64,000 nucleotides of DNA from UBA11524 sp045132495 (lineage in GTDB: Bacteria; Bacillota; Clostridia; Christensenellales; Aristaeellaceae), in NCBI GenBank assembly GCA_045132495.1, contig JBGUSK010000097.1, positions 1 to 64,000 on the forward strand, written 5' to 3'. The notes under the pieces are model-generated. The model saw only the letters and a list, made by a program, of their open reading frames with translations, had not been told where the DNA came from and made no database searches. The translations under genes were made by a program, and so were the position numbers. Shown piece by piece: positions 51,674 to 59,897 of the stretch (position 1 is its first letter; every line of letters starts with the position of its first letter).

Positions 51674-51712
51674 GAAAAAAGCCCTGAAAACGTAGTGTTT
51701 TCAAGGCTTTTA
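51674..51712. terminator. Terminator between int and tRNA-Leu
   Basis: AAAAGCCCTGAAAAC, GTAGT, GTTTTCAAGGCTTTT: hairpin with T-runs on both strands. It ends int and supplies the tRNA with a replacement terminator carried by the element. Confidence 0.8.
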
Positions 51713-51715
51713 CGT

Positions 51716-51738
51716 TGGTGCGGGAAACAGGACTTGAA
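51716..51738. other. attR core, inside the tRNA-Leu 3' end
   Basis: 23-bp copy identical to 43337-43359; keeps the tRNA gene intact. Confidence 0.9.
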
Positions 51739-51802
51739 CCTGCAAGCTCGTACGAGCACATGAACCTGAATCATGCGCGTCTGCCAATTCCGCCATTCCC
51801 GC
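51716..51802 (-). tRNA. tRNA-Leu (anticodon CAG)
   Basis: 87 nt on the minus strand. Acceptor stem GCGGGAA / TTCCCGC with an encoded CCA; D-arm GGCGGAATTGGCAGACGC; anticodon stem CATGA/TCATG with loop TTCAGGT (anticodon CAG, reads CUG); long variable arm (GCTCGTACGAGC region); T-arm GCAGGTTCAAGTCCTG. The 3' end serves as the attachment site of the 8.4-kb element. Confidence 0.95.
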
Positions 51803-51883
51803 ACGGAACAGGATGTATTATACAGCGGATAAGGCGGGTTGTCAAGGGGAAGATGGCGGATTTTTGTTTTTTCTATACGAACA

Positions 51884-52924
51884 TCACGAAGGCCTGACAG
51901 GCGCTTTCAGAAGATAAGTGTCAATTTTATCAAAACGCTGCTGAATGTACTGATTGTGTGCAGTGATTGCAAGGTTCTGGTCTATGGTAGATAGATGCTG
52001 AGCGGCAATTTTGTATTGAGCTTCAAGCTGGGAGCCGACAGCATGTTGCATGGACATAATGTTGGAATTTAGCTGACCGATGTCGCGGCTGAAGGAAAGG
52101 CGGGCTTCATTGACATTTGCATTGATGGTATGTAACTCATTGATTAAAGATGCTTGCAGAGAATGAATTGCACCAACCACTGCTTGCTTGAGCTCTGCGA
52201 TGGATGTACAAATCATCTGGGTGTGGACATCATTCATGTACTGTGCATATGCGCCGGTTGGTCCATCAAGTGTATCACTTATCCCCATTTTGAGATATTC
52301 ACAGATTTGAGATACTGCAACAAGGTTACGGAAAGAGGGATAAACAATATCCTGGTCATATAGATGTGAGAGACGTTCCTGAGCTTGGGTGAGATAACCT
52401 TGCTGGGCTTGATAGAGGGAGGTCATTTTATCTGTTGTGGCTGTTGGAATAGAAAGTGCCTTGTGATATGCAATCAGATTCTCTTCGTAGCGGAGTATTG
52501 CACGTTCGGTCTGGTACTGGGCTTCTGCAAGGGCTTGCTCGTATTCTTTTGAGTAACGCTTTTGATCGAAGTGCTGGAGGATATAGTGCACTGTAAAAAA
52601 AGCACATACAGCAGAGATAAGCACAATGAACGGTGCAGCAAAGGGCGATTGTACGTTGAAAAAATCATATGCAGGCCAACCAATCAAGATGCAATAGATA
52701 AAAAATAGGATGACTGTGAAAAAACAACCTACATTTGCTGCCCCAGAGGAAGCATACTCCTTTGGTAAATTGACCTTGGTAGCTTCCGGTTTCAAAGGAG
52801 GAACAGGCGAAGCGATGCAGCGCAGTTCGCTATCGCATACTTCAAGGACTTCGTTGATGGCTTGTACTGCATGTTCAGCTTCTCTTACTGTTTCTAAATA
52901 GGTAATAAGTTGTTCTTTCGTCAT
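51884..52924 (-). CDS. AT-rich membrane/coiled-coil protein of unknown function
   Basis: 346 residues. Helical N-terminus (EQLITYLETVREAEHAVQAINEVLEVCDSE), two membrane segments (CFFTVILFFIYCILIGWPAYDFF and APFIVLISAVCAFFTVHYIL), then about 220 residues of mainly helical, Gln/Ala-rich coiled coil (YEQALAEAQYQTERAIL; SIAELKQAVVGAIHSLQASLINELHTINANVNEAR). Reminiscent of gut Firmicutes phage-associated proteins but not assignable. ATG 52924 has GGGAGGAGATCAAA upstream. Base composition is clearly AT-richer than the chromosome. Divergent from an XRE regulator, with which it may form a unit. Confidence 0.75.
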   Translation of the reverse strand: MTKEQLITYLETVREAEHAVQAINEVLEVCDSELRCIASPVPPLKPEATKVNLPKEYASSGAANVGCFFTVILFFIYCILIGWPAYDFFNVQSPFAAPFIVLISAVCAFFTVHYILQHFDQKRYSKEYEQALAEAQYQTERAILRYEENLIAYHKALSIPTATTDKMTSLYQAQQGYLTQAQERLSHLYDQDIVYPSFRNLVAVSQICEYLKMGISDTLDGPTGAYAQYMNDVHTQMICTSIAELKQAVVGAIHSLQASLINELHTINANVNEARLSFSRDIGQLNSNIMSMQHAVGSQLEAQYKIAAQHLSTIDQNLAITAHNQYIQQRFDKIDTYLLKAPVRPS

Positions 52925-52945
52925 TTTGATCTCCTCCCAATCCAA

Positions 52946-52974
52946 ATTATAGGTCAATATCACCCTAAAGTCAA
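52946..52974 (-). promoter_or_regulatory. Promoter of the AT-rich membrane protein gene with repeat operators
   Basis: Minus-strand TTGACT (52974-52969), 17 bp, TATAAT (52951-52946). GTCAATA repeats (52953-52959, 52970-52976) overlap it and could bind the adjacent XRE protein. Confidence 0.6.
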
Positions 52975-53012
52975 TAGGTCGATCTGCCATAATTGTCTTA
53001 CGAGGTGAGAAA

Positions 53013-53246
53013 ATGAGCAGATTGAAAGACTTACGGAAAGAACGTGGCTATACCCAGGTGAAGATGCAAATGCTCACAGGAATTGACCAAAGCGACTATT
53101 CAAAAATAGAATCAGGCAAACGGTATTATACTTTTGAACAATGCAAGCGCATTGCGCAGGCCCTGGAAACAAGCATGGATTATCTGGCTGGGTTAACTAA
53201 TGAAAAGAGCCCATATCCTCGTGCGGAAGAAAGCGCGGAGGCCTAA
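53013..53246 (+). CDS. Small XRE-family regulator
   Basis: 77 residues, one helix-turn-helix domain: LKDLRKERGYTQVKMQMLTGIDQSDYSKIESGKRYYTFEQCKRIAQALETSMDYLAG. No effector domain. ATG 53013 after TTACGAGGTGAGAAA. Likely controls its divergent AT-rich neighbour. A CCCCGGTGC/GCGTCGGGG hairpin follows at about 53256-53275. Confidence 0.85.
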   Translation: MSRLKDLRKERGYTQVKMQMLTGIDQSDYSKIESGKRYYTFEQCKRIAQALETSMDYLAGLTNEKSPYPRAEESAEA

Positions 53247-53306
53247 TCAGCCGCCCCGGTGCATGGTGCGTCGGGGTATTTCCTATGTTTTTTCGTTGTG
53301 AAGCCG

Positions 53307-53336
53307 TTGCCTCTGCCCCCTTCTATCTGCTATGAT
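53307..53336 (+). promoter_or_regulatory. Aconitase gene promoter
   Basis: TTGCCT (53307-53312), 18 bp, TATGAT (53331-53336). Confidence 0.55.
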
Positions 53337-53373
53337 AGGAGGGAATCACATTGTATACAGGAGGATTCCCCTT

Positions 53374-55305
53374 ATGAATCTGACGCAGAAAATCCTCTCC
53401 GAGCACCTGCTGTCCGGCGAACTCATTCCCGGCACGGAGATCTCCATCCGCATCGACCAGACCCTCACCCAGGACTCCACCGGCACCATGGCCTATCTGC
53501 AGTTCGAAGCCATGGGCGTGGATCGGGTGAAGACCAAGAAGTCTGTCGCCTATATCGACCACAACACCCTTCAAACCGGCTTTGAAAACGCTGACGATCA
53601 CCAGTACATCCAGTCCGTGGCGAAGAAGCACGGCATCTGGTGCTCCAAGCCCGGCAACGGCATCTGCCATCAGGTGCAGCTGGAGCGCATCGGCGTGCCC
53701 GGTTACACCCTGCTGGGCAGCGACAGCCATACGCCCACCGGGGGCGGCATCGGCATGCTGGCCATCGGCGCGGGCGGCCTGGACGTGGCGGTTGCCATGG
53801 GCGGCGGCGCGTATTACCTCTCTTGCCCCAAGGTCGTGGGCATCAAGCTGACCGGCAAGCTGCCCTATGGCGTGGCGGCAAAGGATATCATCCTGGAAGT
53901 CCTGCGCCGGCTGACCGTCAAGGGCGGCGTGGGCAAGGTGATGGAATACATCGGCGAGGGCGTGGCTACGCTGACTGTCCCCGAGCGTGCAACCATCACC
54001 AACATGGGTGCGGAGCTGGGCGCCACCACCTCCATCTTCCCGTCGGACGACGTGACCCGTGCCTTCCTCAAGGCCCAGGGCCGTGAGCAGGACTGGACGG
54101 AGCTCAAGCCCGACGCGGACGCCACCTATGACGAGATCGTCGAGATCGACCTGAACACCCTGGAGCCCCTGGTTGCCAAGCCCCACATGCCTGACATCGT
54201 CGAGACGGTCAGGGAATGCGGCCCCATCAAGGTGGATCAGGTGTTCATCGGTTCCTGCACCAACTCCTCCTACACCGATATGATGCGTGTGGCCCGTATT
54301 TTGAAGGGCAAGTCCGTGCATCCGGATGTGAGTCTGGTCATCGGCCCTGGCTCCAAGCAGGTGCTGACCATGCTGGCCCGCAACGGCGCTCTGGCGGACA
54401 TGATCGCGGCAGGCGCGCGCATCCTGGAATCCGCCTGCGGCCCCTGCATCGGCATGGGTCAGGCGCCCAAGTCCAACGCGATTTCCGTGCGCACCAACAA
54501 CCGCAACTTCTTCGGTCGCAGCGGCACCAAGAGCGCAGGCATCTATCTCGTCTCCTGCGAGACTGCGGCGATCACCGCCCTCACCGGCGTGCTGACCGAT
54601 CCACGCTGCCTGGATATCGACCTTGACATCCCGCTGCCCGAAAAGTTCGACGTGAACGACAACCTGATCATCCCGCCTGTCGCTCCCGGTGCGGAGGACA
54701 CGGTGGAGGTCGTGCGCGGCCCCAACATCAAGCCCTTCCCGATGGGCAAGGCGCTCCCGGCGGACGTCGGCGGCTCTGTGCTCCTCATGATGGAGGACAA
54801 CATCACCACCGACCACATCGCGCCCTCGGACGCCAAGCTCCTGCCCTTCCGCTCGAATGTGCCCTACCTCAGCGACTTCTGCCTGACCCCCGTGGACAAG
54901 GATTTCCCGGCCCGGGCCAAGGCGGCGGGCGGCGGCATCCTGGTGGCCGGCAGCAACTATGGCCAGGGCTCCAGCCGTGAGCATGCGGCCCTGGTGCCCC
55001 TGTACCTGGGCATCCGCGCGGTCATTGCGAAGTCCTTCGCCCGCATCCATCAGGCAAACCTGATCAACAACGGCATCCTGCCCATGACCTTTGCCGATGA
55101 GGCGGATTACGACCGCATTGACTTCGGCGACGAGCTGACCCTCCCCGGTGTGCGTGCGCTGGTGGAGAACGGCAGCGAGGAGTTCATCCTCCACAATACC
55201 ACCAAGAACGAGGATTACAAGGTGCTCCTGCCCCTGACCGAGCGGCAGAAGGGCTGCATCCTCTGCGGCGGATTGCTGAATTACACCCGTGAGATGAACA
55301 AGTAA
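53374..55305 (+). CDS. Aconitate hydratase (compact, about 640 residues)
   Basis: 643-residue [4Fe-4S] aconitase interconverting citrate and isocitrate. Substrate loop GSDSHTPTGGGIGMLAIGAGG; cluster cysteines in GSCTNSS (about residue 296) and ACGPCIGMG (about 356-359); swivel domain with VAGSNYGQGSSREHAALVP. The order (LeuC-like followed by LeuD-like in one chain) and the length fit the short 'Aquifex-type' aconitase rather than AcnA of 900 residues. ATG 53374 after CAGGAGGATTCCCCTT; the longer frame to 53332 has no site. Confidence 0.93.
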   Translation: MNLTQKILSEHLLSGELIPGTEISIRIDQTLTQDSTGTMAYLQFEAMGVDRVKTKKSVAYIDHNTLQTGFENADDHQYIQSVAKKHGIWCSKPGNGICHQVQLERIGVPGYTLLGSDSHTPTGGGIGMLAIGAGGLDVAVAMGGGAYYLSCPKVVGIKLTGKLPYGVAAKDIILEVLRRLTVKGGVGKVMEYIGEGVATLTVPERATITNMGAELGATTSIFPSDDVTRAFLKAQGREQDWTELKPDADATYDEIVEIDLNTLEPLVAKPHMPDIVETVRECGPIKVDQVFIGSCTNSSYTDMMRVARILKGKSVHPDVSLVIGPGSKQVLTMLARNGALADMIAAGARILESACGPCIGMGQAPKSNAISVRTNNRNFFGRSGTKSAGIYLVSCETAAITALTGVLTDPRCLDIDLDIPLPEKFDVNDNLIIPPVAPGAEDTVEVVRGPNIKPFPMGKALPADVGGSVLLMMEDNITTDHIAPSDAKLLPFRSNVPYLSDFCLTPVDKDFPARAKAAGGGILVAGSNYGQGSSREHAALVPLYLGIRAVIAKSFARIHQANLINNGILPMTFADEADYDRIDFGDELTLPGVRALVENGSEEFILHNTTKNEDYKVLLPLTERQKGCILCGGLLNYTREMNK

Positions 55306-55312
55306 GTGAATG

Positions 55313-55340
55313 GCGCCTCCCCGCAAGGGGAGGCGCTTTC
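55313..55340 (+). terminator. Terminator after aconitase
   Basis: GCGCCTCCCC, GCAA, GGGGAGGCGC, TTTC. Convergent with the next gene. Confidence 0.8.
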
Positions 55341-55347
55341 TGCATCC

Positions 55348-56028
55348 TCACGGCAGCCTGGCATATTCTGCTTCCGCCCATTCCGCCAACGCACGCGACC
55401 AGCTTTCTTCCGGGCCGTAGCAGCTGACGAAGTAGGCTTTCACCGCGTCTGCGCTGGTGAATGCTCCGCTGCGCAGCGTATCGCGGATGGTCTTCTCGCT
55501 CGCAGGCTGCGATTCTCCGGTGAAGGGTGATTGGATGTCGTGCAATCCGCCGTTGAGTTTGTCCAGCCAGATGTAATACACCCATTCAGGATGGCTTCGC
55601 GAGCGCACCTCCACGTTGACGAACTGGTAACGCATGTAGTACGCTGGGATGTACATCCCGTATTCCTCGATCTCCTCCTCCGTCCAGCCCACGTTGGTGC
55701 GAAGGAATTCCATGGCCTGAGCAGATTCTGTGCCATCGTTGATGATGTTCAGGGCAAGCCAGGGAGCATAGGCAAATACGGTCTCGCCGTTCACTTCAGC
55801 CTCGATGTATCCAAAGGCATAGTCCTCCGTGGTGGAGAGCCAACGCACCTTTTCTCCGCTGGGAATGGAAGCGAAGGGATTCGGGTTCGTGGGCTTGCGG
55901 TACAGCGGCGTTTCGCTGGAGACGTAGGCGATTACCCCCTGCGTTTCCGGCTGGTCCGGATGTGTAAACAAGTGTGCGCCAAGCAGAATCATGACGATCA
56001 GCGGGATGATCAGCAGATATTTCTTCAT
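55348..56028 (-). CDS. Exported protein of unknown function, intact member of a duplicated pair
   Basis: 226 residues. N-terminal signal/anchor (YLLIIPLIVMILLGAHLFT), an SH3-like stretch (VIAYVSSETPLYRKPTNPNPFASIPSGEKVRWLSTTEDYAFGYIEAEVNGETVFAYAPWLAL), then a mixed domain (VYYIWLDKLNGGLHDIQSPFTG). No family recognised. ATG 56028 after GAAGGTGAAACACG. A fragment of a second copy survives at 62304-62418. In both places the gene is divergent from an ECF sigma gene, intact or broken. Confidence 0.75.
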   Translation of the reverse strand: MKKYLLIIPLIVMILLGAHLFTHPDQPETQGVIAYVSSETPLYRKPTNPNPFASIPSGEKVRWLSTTEDYAFGYIEAEVNGETVFAYAPWLALNIINDGTESAQAMEFLRTNVGWTEEEIEEYGMYIPAYYMRYQFVNVEVRSRSHPEWVYYIWLDKLNGGLHDIQSPFTGESQPASEKTIRDTLRSGAFTSADAVKAYFVSCYGPEESWSRALAEWAEAEYARLP

Positions 56029-56236
56029 CGTGTTTCACCTTCCTTTGATATGGAAACGGATGATGCACGGAGGTTCTTCCCCCAAAGACGAATTGTTACA
56101 TTGATCCCTTTTTTTGCAGGGATACGTTTAGCATCCCCAGCGAACGCCCCGACAAATAAGGGGAAAGCAGGCATGGATAAGTTTGAAGGAAAGCCGGTGA
56201 AAAAACTGGCTGATGCTTATCGCGATCAATACCTGG
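55913..56236. repeat. Duplicated segment, copy A
   Basis: Aligns by eye in the same orientation with 62304-62826. Shared blocks include GCTGGAGACGTAGG, AAACAAGTGTGCGC, CCTTTGATATGGAAACGGAT, GATGCACGGAGGTTCTTCC and AGTTTGAAGG. Copy A keeps the exported-protein gene and has lost most of the sigma gene. Confidence 0.8.
56173..56236 (+). pseudogene. Fragment of an ECF sigma factor gene
   Basis: ATGGATAAGTTTGAAGGAAA...GATCAATACCTG matches the middle of the intact sigma gene at about 62757-62820 (encoding MDKFEGK.SEKTWLMRIAINTC), but with changes (KPVKKLADAYRDQYLECAL) and without the 5' and 3' halves. Not functional as a sigma factor. Confidence 0.75.
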
Positions 56237-56408
56237 AATGTGCTTTGTCAAGGATCAATATATCCGACAGGCCCTAATCTTTTTCACATTAACATATCTC
56301 AAACAAAAAACAGACAAAATAAAAATAGGCCGCCTCTATACTCCCTGTTGTTGGATAACGCATGTTGCCGCCCAACGATTAAGGATCAATCAAGAGGAGG
56401 ATATCATC

Positions 56409-56657
56409 ATGATAAAGTTTCTGAAGAAGGCATTCAGCGACATGAGGGAAAGCGCCAAGGCACAGCACGAGGTGGACAAGGCGAACTTCGCCGCAGCCAA
56501 AGCTGAGAGTAAGGCCCAGTGGGAGGAAGCCAAGGCCATGGGCAAGCCCGAGACCCGCAAGGCCATGATGCAGGCTGAGCGCGACAAGCAGATCGGAGAA
56601 GCCAACCAGCGCAAGGCAGAAGCCGAAGCCCGCATCAGCAAGGCGAAGGGCAAGTGA
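56409..56657 (+). CDS. Small charged helical protein
   Basis: 82 residues, Ala/Lys/Glu-rich continuous helix: FLKKAFSDMRESAKAQHEVDKANF, then AAAKAESKAQWEEAKAMGKPE and RDKQIGEANQRKAEAEARISKAKGK. Found widely as a hypothetical protein in Clostridia; role unknown. ATG 56409 after AGAGGAGGATATCATC. The 170 bp between the sigma fragment and this gene hold nothing I can name. Confidence 0.8.
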   Translation: MIKFLKKAFSDMRESAKAQHEVDKANFAAAKAESKAQWEEAKAMGKPETRKAMMQAERDKQIGEANQRKAEAEARISKAKGK

Positions 56658-56674
56658 GCCGGCTGACGTGCACG

Positions 56675-56709
56675 GGTTCCGGAAGTTGTCTCCGGGGCCT
56701 GCTTTTTTT
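56675..56709 (+). terminator. Terminator after the small helical protein
   Basis: GGTTCCGGA, loop, TCCGGGGCC (with G-U pairs), then a seven-T run. Confidence 0.7.
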
Positions 56710-56781
56710 GTGATGCACAAACAAAACAGAAACATTTATGTGCTATACTGGTTCTGGAATTTGAGAATAGGAGTCTTTGCC

Positions 56782-57456
56782 ATGTTCAAGATCCTTGTTG
56801 TGGAAGATGATCGCGACCTGAACCGTACGGTCTGCGCTTTTCTGAACCGCTCCGGCTATGAGGCCACCGGCTGCCTGAATGCAACCGACGCCTACGACGC
56901 CATGTATGAGACCATGTTTGACCTGGTTGTGTCGGACATCATGATGCCGGGCATCGATGGCTTTGAGTTCGCCTCAAACGTCCGCGCGCTGAATGAGAAC
57001 ATTCCCATTCTGTTCATGACTGCACGGGATGACATTGCCTCCAAGCAGCGGGGCTTCCGCATCGGCGTGGATGATTACATGGTCAAGCCCATCGACCTGG
57101 ACGAGATGTTCCTGCGTATCGGCGCGCTGCTGCGCCGGGCGAAGATCGCATCCAGCCGCAAGCTGGAGGTGGGCGCGTTTGCTATGGACGCGGACGAGTT
57201 CTCTGCCACGCTGGATGGCGAGGAGATCAGCCTGACCAAGCGGGAATTCAACATCCTGTACAAGCTCTTGTCCTACCCGAAGAAGACCTTCACCCGCCAG
57301 CAGCTGATGGACGAATTCTGGGATGCAGACTCTGAAACCGCCCCTCGCGCGGTGGATGTGTACATGACCAAGCTGCGCTCAAAGCTGGCTGACTGCGGCG
57401 ATTTTGAGATCAAAACCGTGCATGGGTTGGGCTACAAGGCGGTGCTGAAGCAATGA
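56782..57456 (+). CDS. OmpR-family response regulator
   Basis: 224 residues. Receiver domain with acidic pair EDD (8-10), phospho-acceptor Asp52 in VVSDIMMPG, Thr in FMTARDD and Lys in VKPIDLDEMFLRI. C-terminal winged helix (SLTKREFNILYKLLSYPKKTFTRQQLMDEFW...VHGLGYKAVL). ATG 56782 after ATAGGAGTCTTTGCC. Overlaps the kinase gene by 4 bp. Confidence 0.95.
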   Translation: MFKILVVEDDRDLNRTVCAFLNRSGYEATGCLNATDAYDAMYETMFDLVVSDIMMPGIDGFEFASNVRALNENIPILFMTARDDIASKQRGFRIGVDDYMVKPIDLDEMFLRIGALLRRAKIASSRKLEVGAFAMDADEFSATLDGEEISLTKREFNILYKLLSYPKKTFTRQQLMDEFWDADSETAPRAVDVYMTKLRSKLADCGDFEIKTVHGLGYKAVLKQ

Positions 57457-58508
57457 GAGAATTTCTGCGTGGGTTGAATCACTACATTGTCTTTTTCCTG
57501 TTGGCTGCGTTTGTGGTGACTTGCTGCATCCTGTTGTTTGCAAATGCGCTGATGGACTCCCTGGGTGTGGTTCTGACAGAGGAAACCCTGGGTACAGCCG
57601 CCAAGCTGACCTTCGGCAACGTGATCTTGCTGAGCGTGCTGTTCACGCTGATTGATACGATCCGCCGCAAGCTTACTGTGGAACGCACCGCCCGCCGCAT
57701 TGCAGACGCGGCCAAGCGCATTGTGGCCGGGGATTTCTCCGTGCGGGTGGATAAGCCCAGCCGTCTGAGTAATGATGAGAGCTTCTTCGAGATCATCGAC
57801 TGCTTCAACCGCATGGCGGAGGAGTTGTCCGGCGTGGAAACGCTGCGGACAGACTTCATCTCCAACGTATCCCACGAAATGAAAACACCGCTGGCTGTGA
57901 TGCAGAATTACGGCACGCTGCTGCAAACCCCCGATCTGCCGGAGGACAAGCGCATCGAGTACGCTAAAGGGATCATCGACAGCTCTCGCCGCCTGGCGGA
58001 CATGGTGACAAACATCCTGAAGCTGAACAAGCTGGAAAACCAGCAGATTTTTCCCCACGCGGAGAAATACGATCTGGGCGAGCAGCTGTGCGAAGTCCTT
58101 GTGCAGTATGAAAGTGTGTGGGAACGTGAGAATATCGAAATCGAAACGGACATTGCCGAGGACATATCCATCTGTGCAGACCGGGAGCTGCTGTCGTTGG
58201 TATGGAATAACCTGCTGTCCAACGCCTTCAAGTTTACCCCGGCAGGCGGAAAGGTCTTCCTGACGCTGACAGCCACGGAGCATCAAGCTGTGGTGAGGGT
58301 TCAGGACACCGGCTGCGGCATGTCGGCAGAGACCGGCGCCCACATCTTCGAGAAGTTCTATCAGGGCGACACCTCCCATGCAGCGCCGGGCAACGGTCTG
58401 GGTCTGGCGCTGGTGAAGCGGGTGATGGACATCATCCATGGCGAGATCAGCGTGGGGAGCGAGCTCGGGAAGGGAACCACCTTCACCGTGAAAATCAGGA
58501 GAGCATGA
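57453..58508 (+). CDS. Sensor histidine kinase
   Basis: 351 residues. Two membrane helices (YIVFFLLAAFVVTCCILLFA; LTFGNVILLSVLFTLIDTI) with a very short extracytoplasmic loop. HAMP-like linker (AAKRIVAGDFSVRV), HisKA with His near residue 141 (FISNVSHEMKTPLAVMQNY), HATPase with N box LVWNNLLSNAFKFTP, G1 VQDTGCGM, and G2 GNGLGLALVKRVM. The short loop suggests it senses the membrane itself or a membrane partner, such as the next gene product. Confidence 0.95.
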   Translation: MREFLRGLNHYIVFFLLAAFVVTCCILLFANALMDSLGVVLTEETLGTAAKLTFGNVILLSVLFTLIDTIRRKLTVERTARRIADAAKRIVAGDFSVRVDKPSRLSNDESFFEIIDCFNRMAEELSGVETLRTDFISNVSHEMKTPLAVMQNYGTLLQTPDLPEDKRIEYAKGIIDSSRRLADMVTNILKLNKLENQQIFPHAEKYDLGEQLCEVLVQYESVWERENIEIETDIAEDISICADRELLSLVWNNLLSNAFKFTPAGGKVFLTLTATEHQAVVRVQDTGCGMSAETGAHIFEKFYQGDTSHAAPGNGLGLALVKRVMDIIHGEISVGSELGKGTTFTVKIRRA

Positions 58509-59386
58509 TGGACAGGAAGAGAATCGGGAAAGCACTGTTGTTTCCCCATCCGCTGGTGGCCTGTTTACTGTTTCCCACAGCAGTCGTGCTGATGCTCTGG
58601 GGCATGCGGACGCGCGGAACGGCCGATCCGCTGACGATTGCATTCTGCGTGCTGTCCTTCTACGGGTTGGTGCTGGTGTGCCTGCGGATTCCCGATATCA
58701 TCCGCTGGGTGCAGCGGTTCCGTCGGGAAAATCAGTACTACCTGTTGTACACGAACGATGTGCAGCTGCGCATTAACCTTTCGCTGTACTTTTCGGTGGG
58801 GTTCAATGCCGTGTATGCGCTGTTTCAGCTCTGCCTGGGGGTATGGCACCACTCGGCATGGTTTTATGCCATGGCTGGGTATTATCTGCTGTTGGCTCTG
58901 ATGCGTTTAACGCTGGTACGCCACACCCGTCAGCACGCCGCCGGAGAGGACAACCGTACGGAATGGCACAAGTACCGCTTTTGCGGTTGGCTGCTGCTGG
59001 TGATGAACCTGACGCTGGCGATCTTCACACTGTATTTCGTGTTCCGCATCCGGGTTTTCCTTCACCATGAGATCACTACCATTGCCATGGCAGCCTACAC
59101 CTTCACCGCGCTGACGCTGGCCATTGTCAACGCAGTCCGTTACCGGAAGTACGGCAGTCCGGCTTATTCTGCGGCAAAGGCCATTTCTCTGGCGTCCGCC
59201 ACGGTATCCATGCTGACACTGGAAAACGCCTTGCTGACCACCTTCGGGGAGGAGAGCGGCGAGCTTTTCCGGCAGATCATGCTGGGGACAAGCGGAACAG
59301 CAGTGATCCTGGTCGTGCAGGGCATCGCGCTGTATATGATCGTGAACGCGAGTAAAAAGCTGCGAATTAAAGATTCTGAAACATAA
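58505..59386 (+). CDS. Six- or seven-helix membrane protein of the two-component operon
   Basis: 293 residues with hydrophobic segments LVACLLFPTAVVLMLWGM, TIAFCVLSFYGLVLVCLRI, LSLYFSVGFNAVYALFQL, FYAMAGYYLLLALMRL, FCGWLLLVMNLTLAIFTLYFV, IAMAAYTFTALTLAIVNAV and TAVILVVQGIALYMIV. No known domain recognised. Starts at a double ATG overlapping the kinase stop (ATGATGG), so it is translated with the kinase and is probably its partner or target. Confidence 0.8.
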   Translation: MMDRKRIGKALLFPHPLVACLLFPTAVVLMLWGMRTRGTADPLTIAFCVLSFYGLVLVCLRIPDIIRWVQRFRRENQYYLLYTNDVQLRINLSLYFSVGFNAVYALFQLCLGVWHHSAWFYAMAGYYLLLALMRLTLVRHTRQHAAGEDNRTEWHKYRFCGWLLLVMNLTLAIFTLYFVFRIRVFLHHEITTIAMAAYTFTALTLAIVNAVRYRKYGSPAYSAAKAISLASATVSMLTLENALLTTFGEESGELFRQIMLGTSGTAVILVVQGIALYMIVNASKKLRIKDSET

Positions 59387-59456
59387 TATAAGCAATTTGC
59401 ACAACTGAATGCAGTATGATAACCACGTAATAATGATGATAGAGAGGTAATGAACG

Positions 59457-59831
59457 ATGGAAAACAATCAGAACGGCTTCCAGTATACCTATTCTTCCAA
59501 GGAGCAGGCCGAGATCAAGCGCATCCGCAGCAAGTACACCCCCAAGGAAGAAAACAAGATGGAGCAGCTCCAGCGGCTGGATGCTTCCGCCACACAGAAA
59601 GCGACGAAGTACGCCATTATTGTTGGCGTGATCGGCGCGCTGATCCTGGGCACAGGCATGAGCTGCTGCATGGTCTGGACGGATGAGCTGCTGATTCCCG
59701 GTATCGTGATCGGCTTGATCGGCATGGTGGTGGTTGCTGTGGCCTACCCACTGTACAACCGTACGCTGAAGAAGGAGCGGGAACGCATTGCACCGGAGAT
59801 CCTTCGCCTGACGGACGAACTGATGAAGTGA
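59457..59831 (+). CDS. Small two-helix membrane protein
   Basis: 124 residues. Charged N-terminus (SKEQAEIKRIRSKYTPKEENKMEQL), two membrane helices (AIIVGVIGALILGTGMSCCMVW; LIPGIVIGLIGMVVVAVAYPLYN), then a charged tail. Homologues in Clostridia are often labelled 'dihydropteridine reductase' without evidence; function unknown. ATG after AGAGAGGTAATGAACG. Confidence 0.8.
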   Translation: MENNQNGFQYTYSSKEQAEIKRIRSKYTPKEENKMEQLQRLDASATQKATKYAIIVGVIGALILGTGMSCCMVWTDELLIPGIVIGLIGMVVVAVAYPLYNRTLKKERERIAPEILRLTDELMK

Positions 59832-59856
59832 GCCAATCAATGAACATAAAGCATAT

Positions 59857-59894
59857 ACCGTACCATTCAAACAGGATGGTACGGTGCTCTTTTT
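59857..59894 (+). terminator. Terminator between the small membrane protein and gpx
   Basis: ACCGTACCAT, loop, ATGGTACGGT, GCTCTTTTT. Confidence 0.85.
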
Positions 59895-59897
59895 ATA

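Larger units (their letters stand above)
43337..51738. mobile_element. 8.4-kb integrated satellite-like or prophage-remnant element in tRNA-Leu
   Basis: Bounded by a 23-bp perfect direct repeat (43337-43359 and 51716-51738) that equals the 3' end of tRNA-Leu, including the T-arm and CCA. The contents are: tyrosine integrase and repressor (plus strand), and one leftward run of xis-like, primase-like, RepA-like ATPase, three small proteins, scaffold-like, major capsid, and small and large terminase genes, most overlapping or closely spaced. No portal, protease, connector, tail, holin or endolysin gene is present. Base composition is visibly lower in GC than the flanks. This set resembles capsid-encoding phage satellites; a deleted prophage is the alternative. 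Confidence 0.85.

Noticed and set aside
43337..51738. Interpretation as an ICE/IME
   Set aside because: No relaxase, coupling protein or oriT-like gene; capsid and terminase genes fit a phage-derived unit instead.
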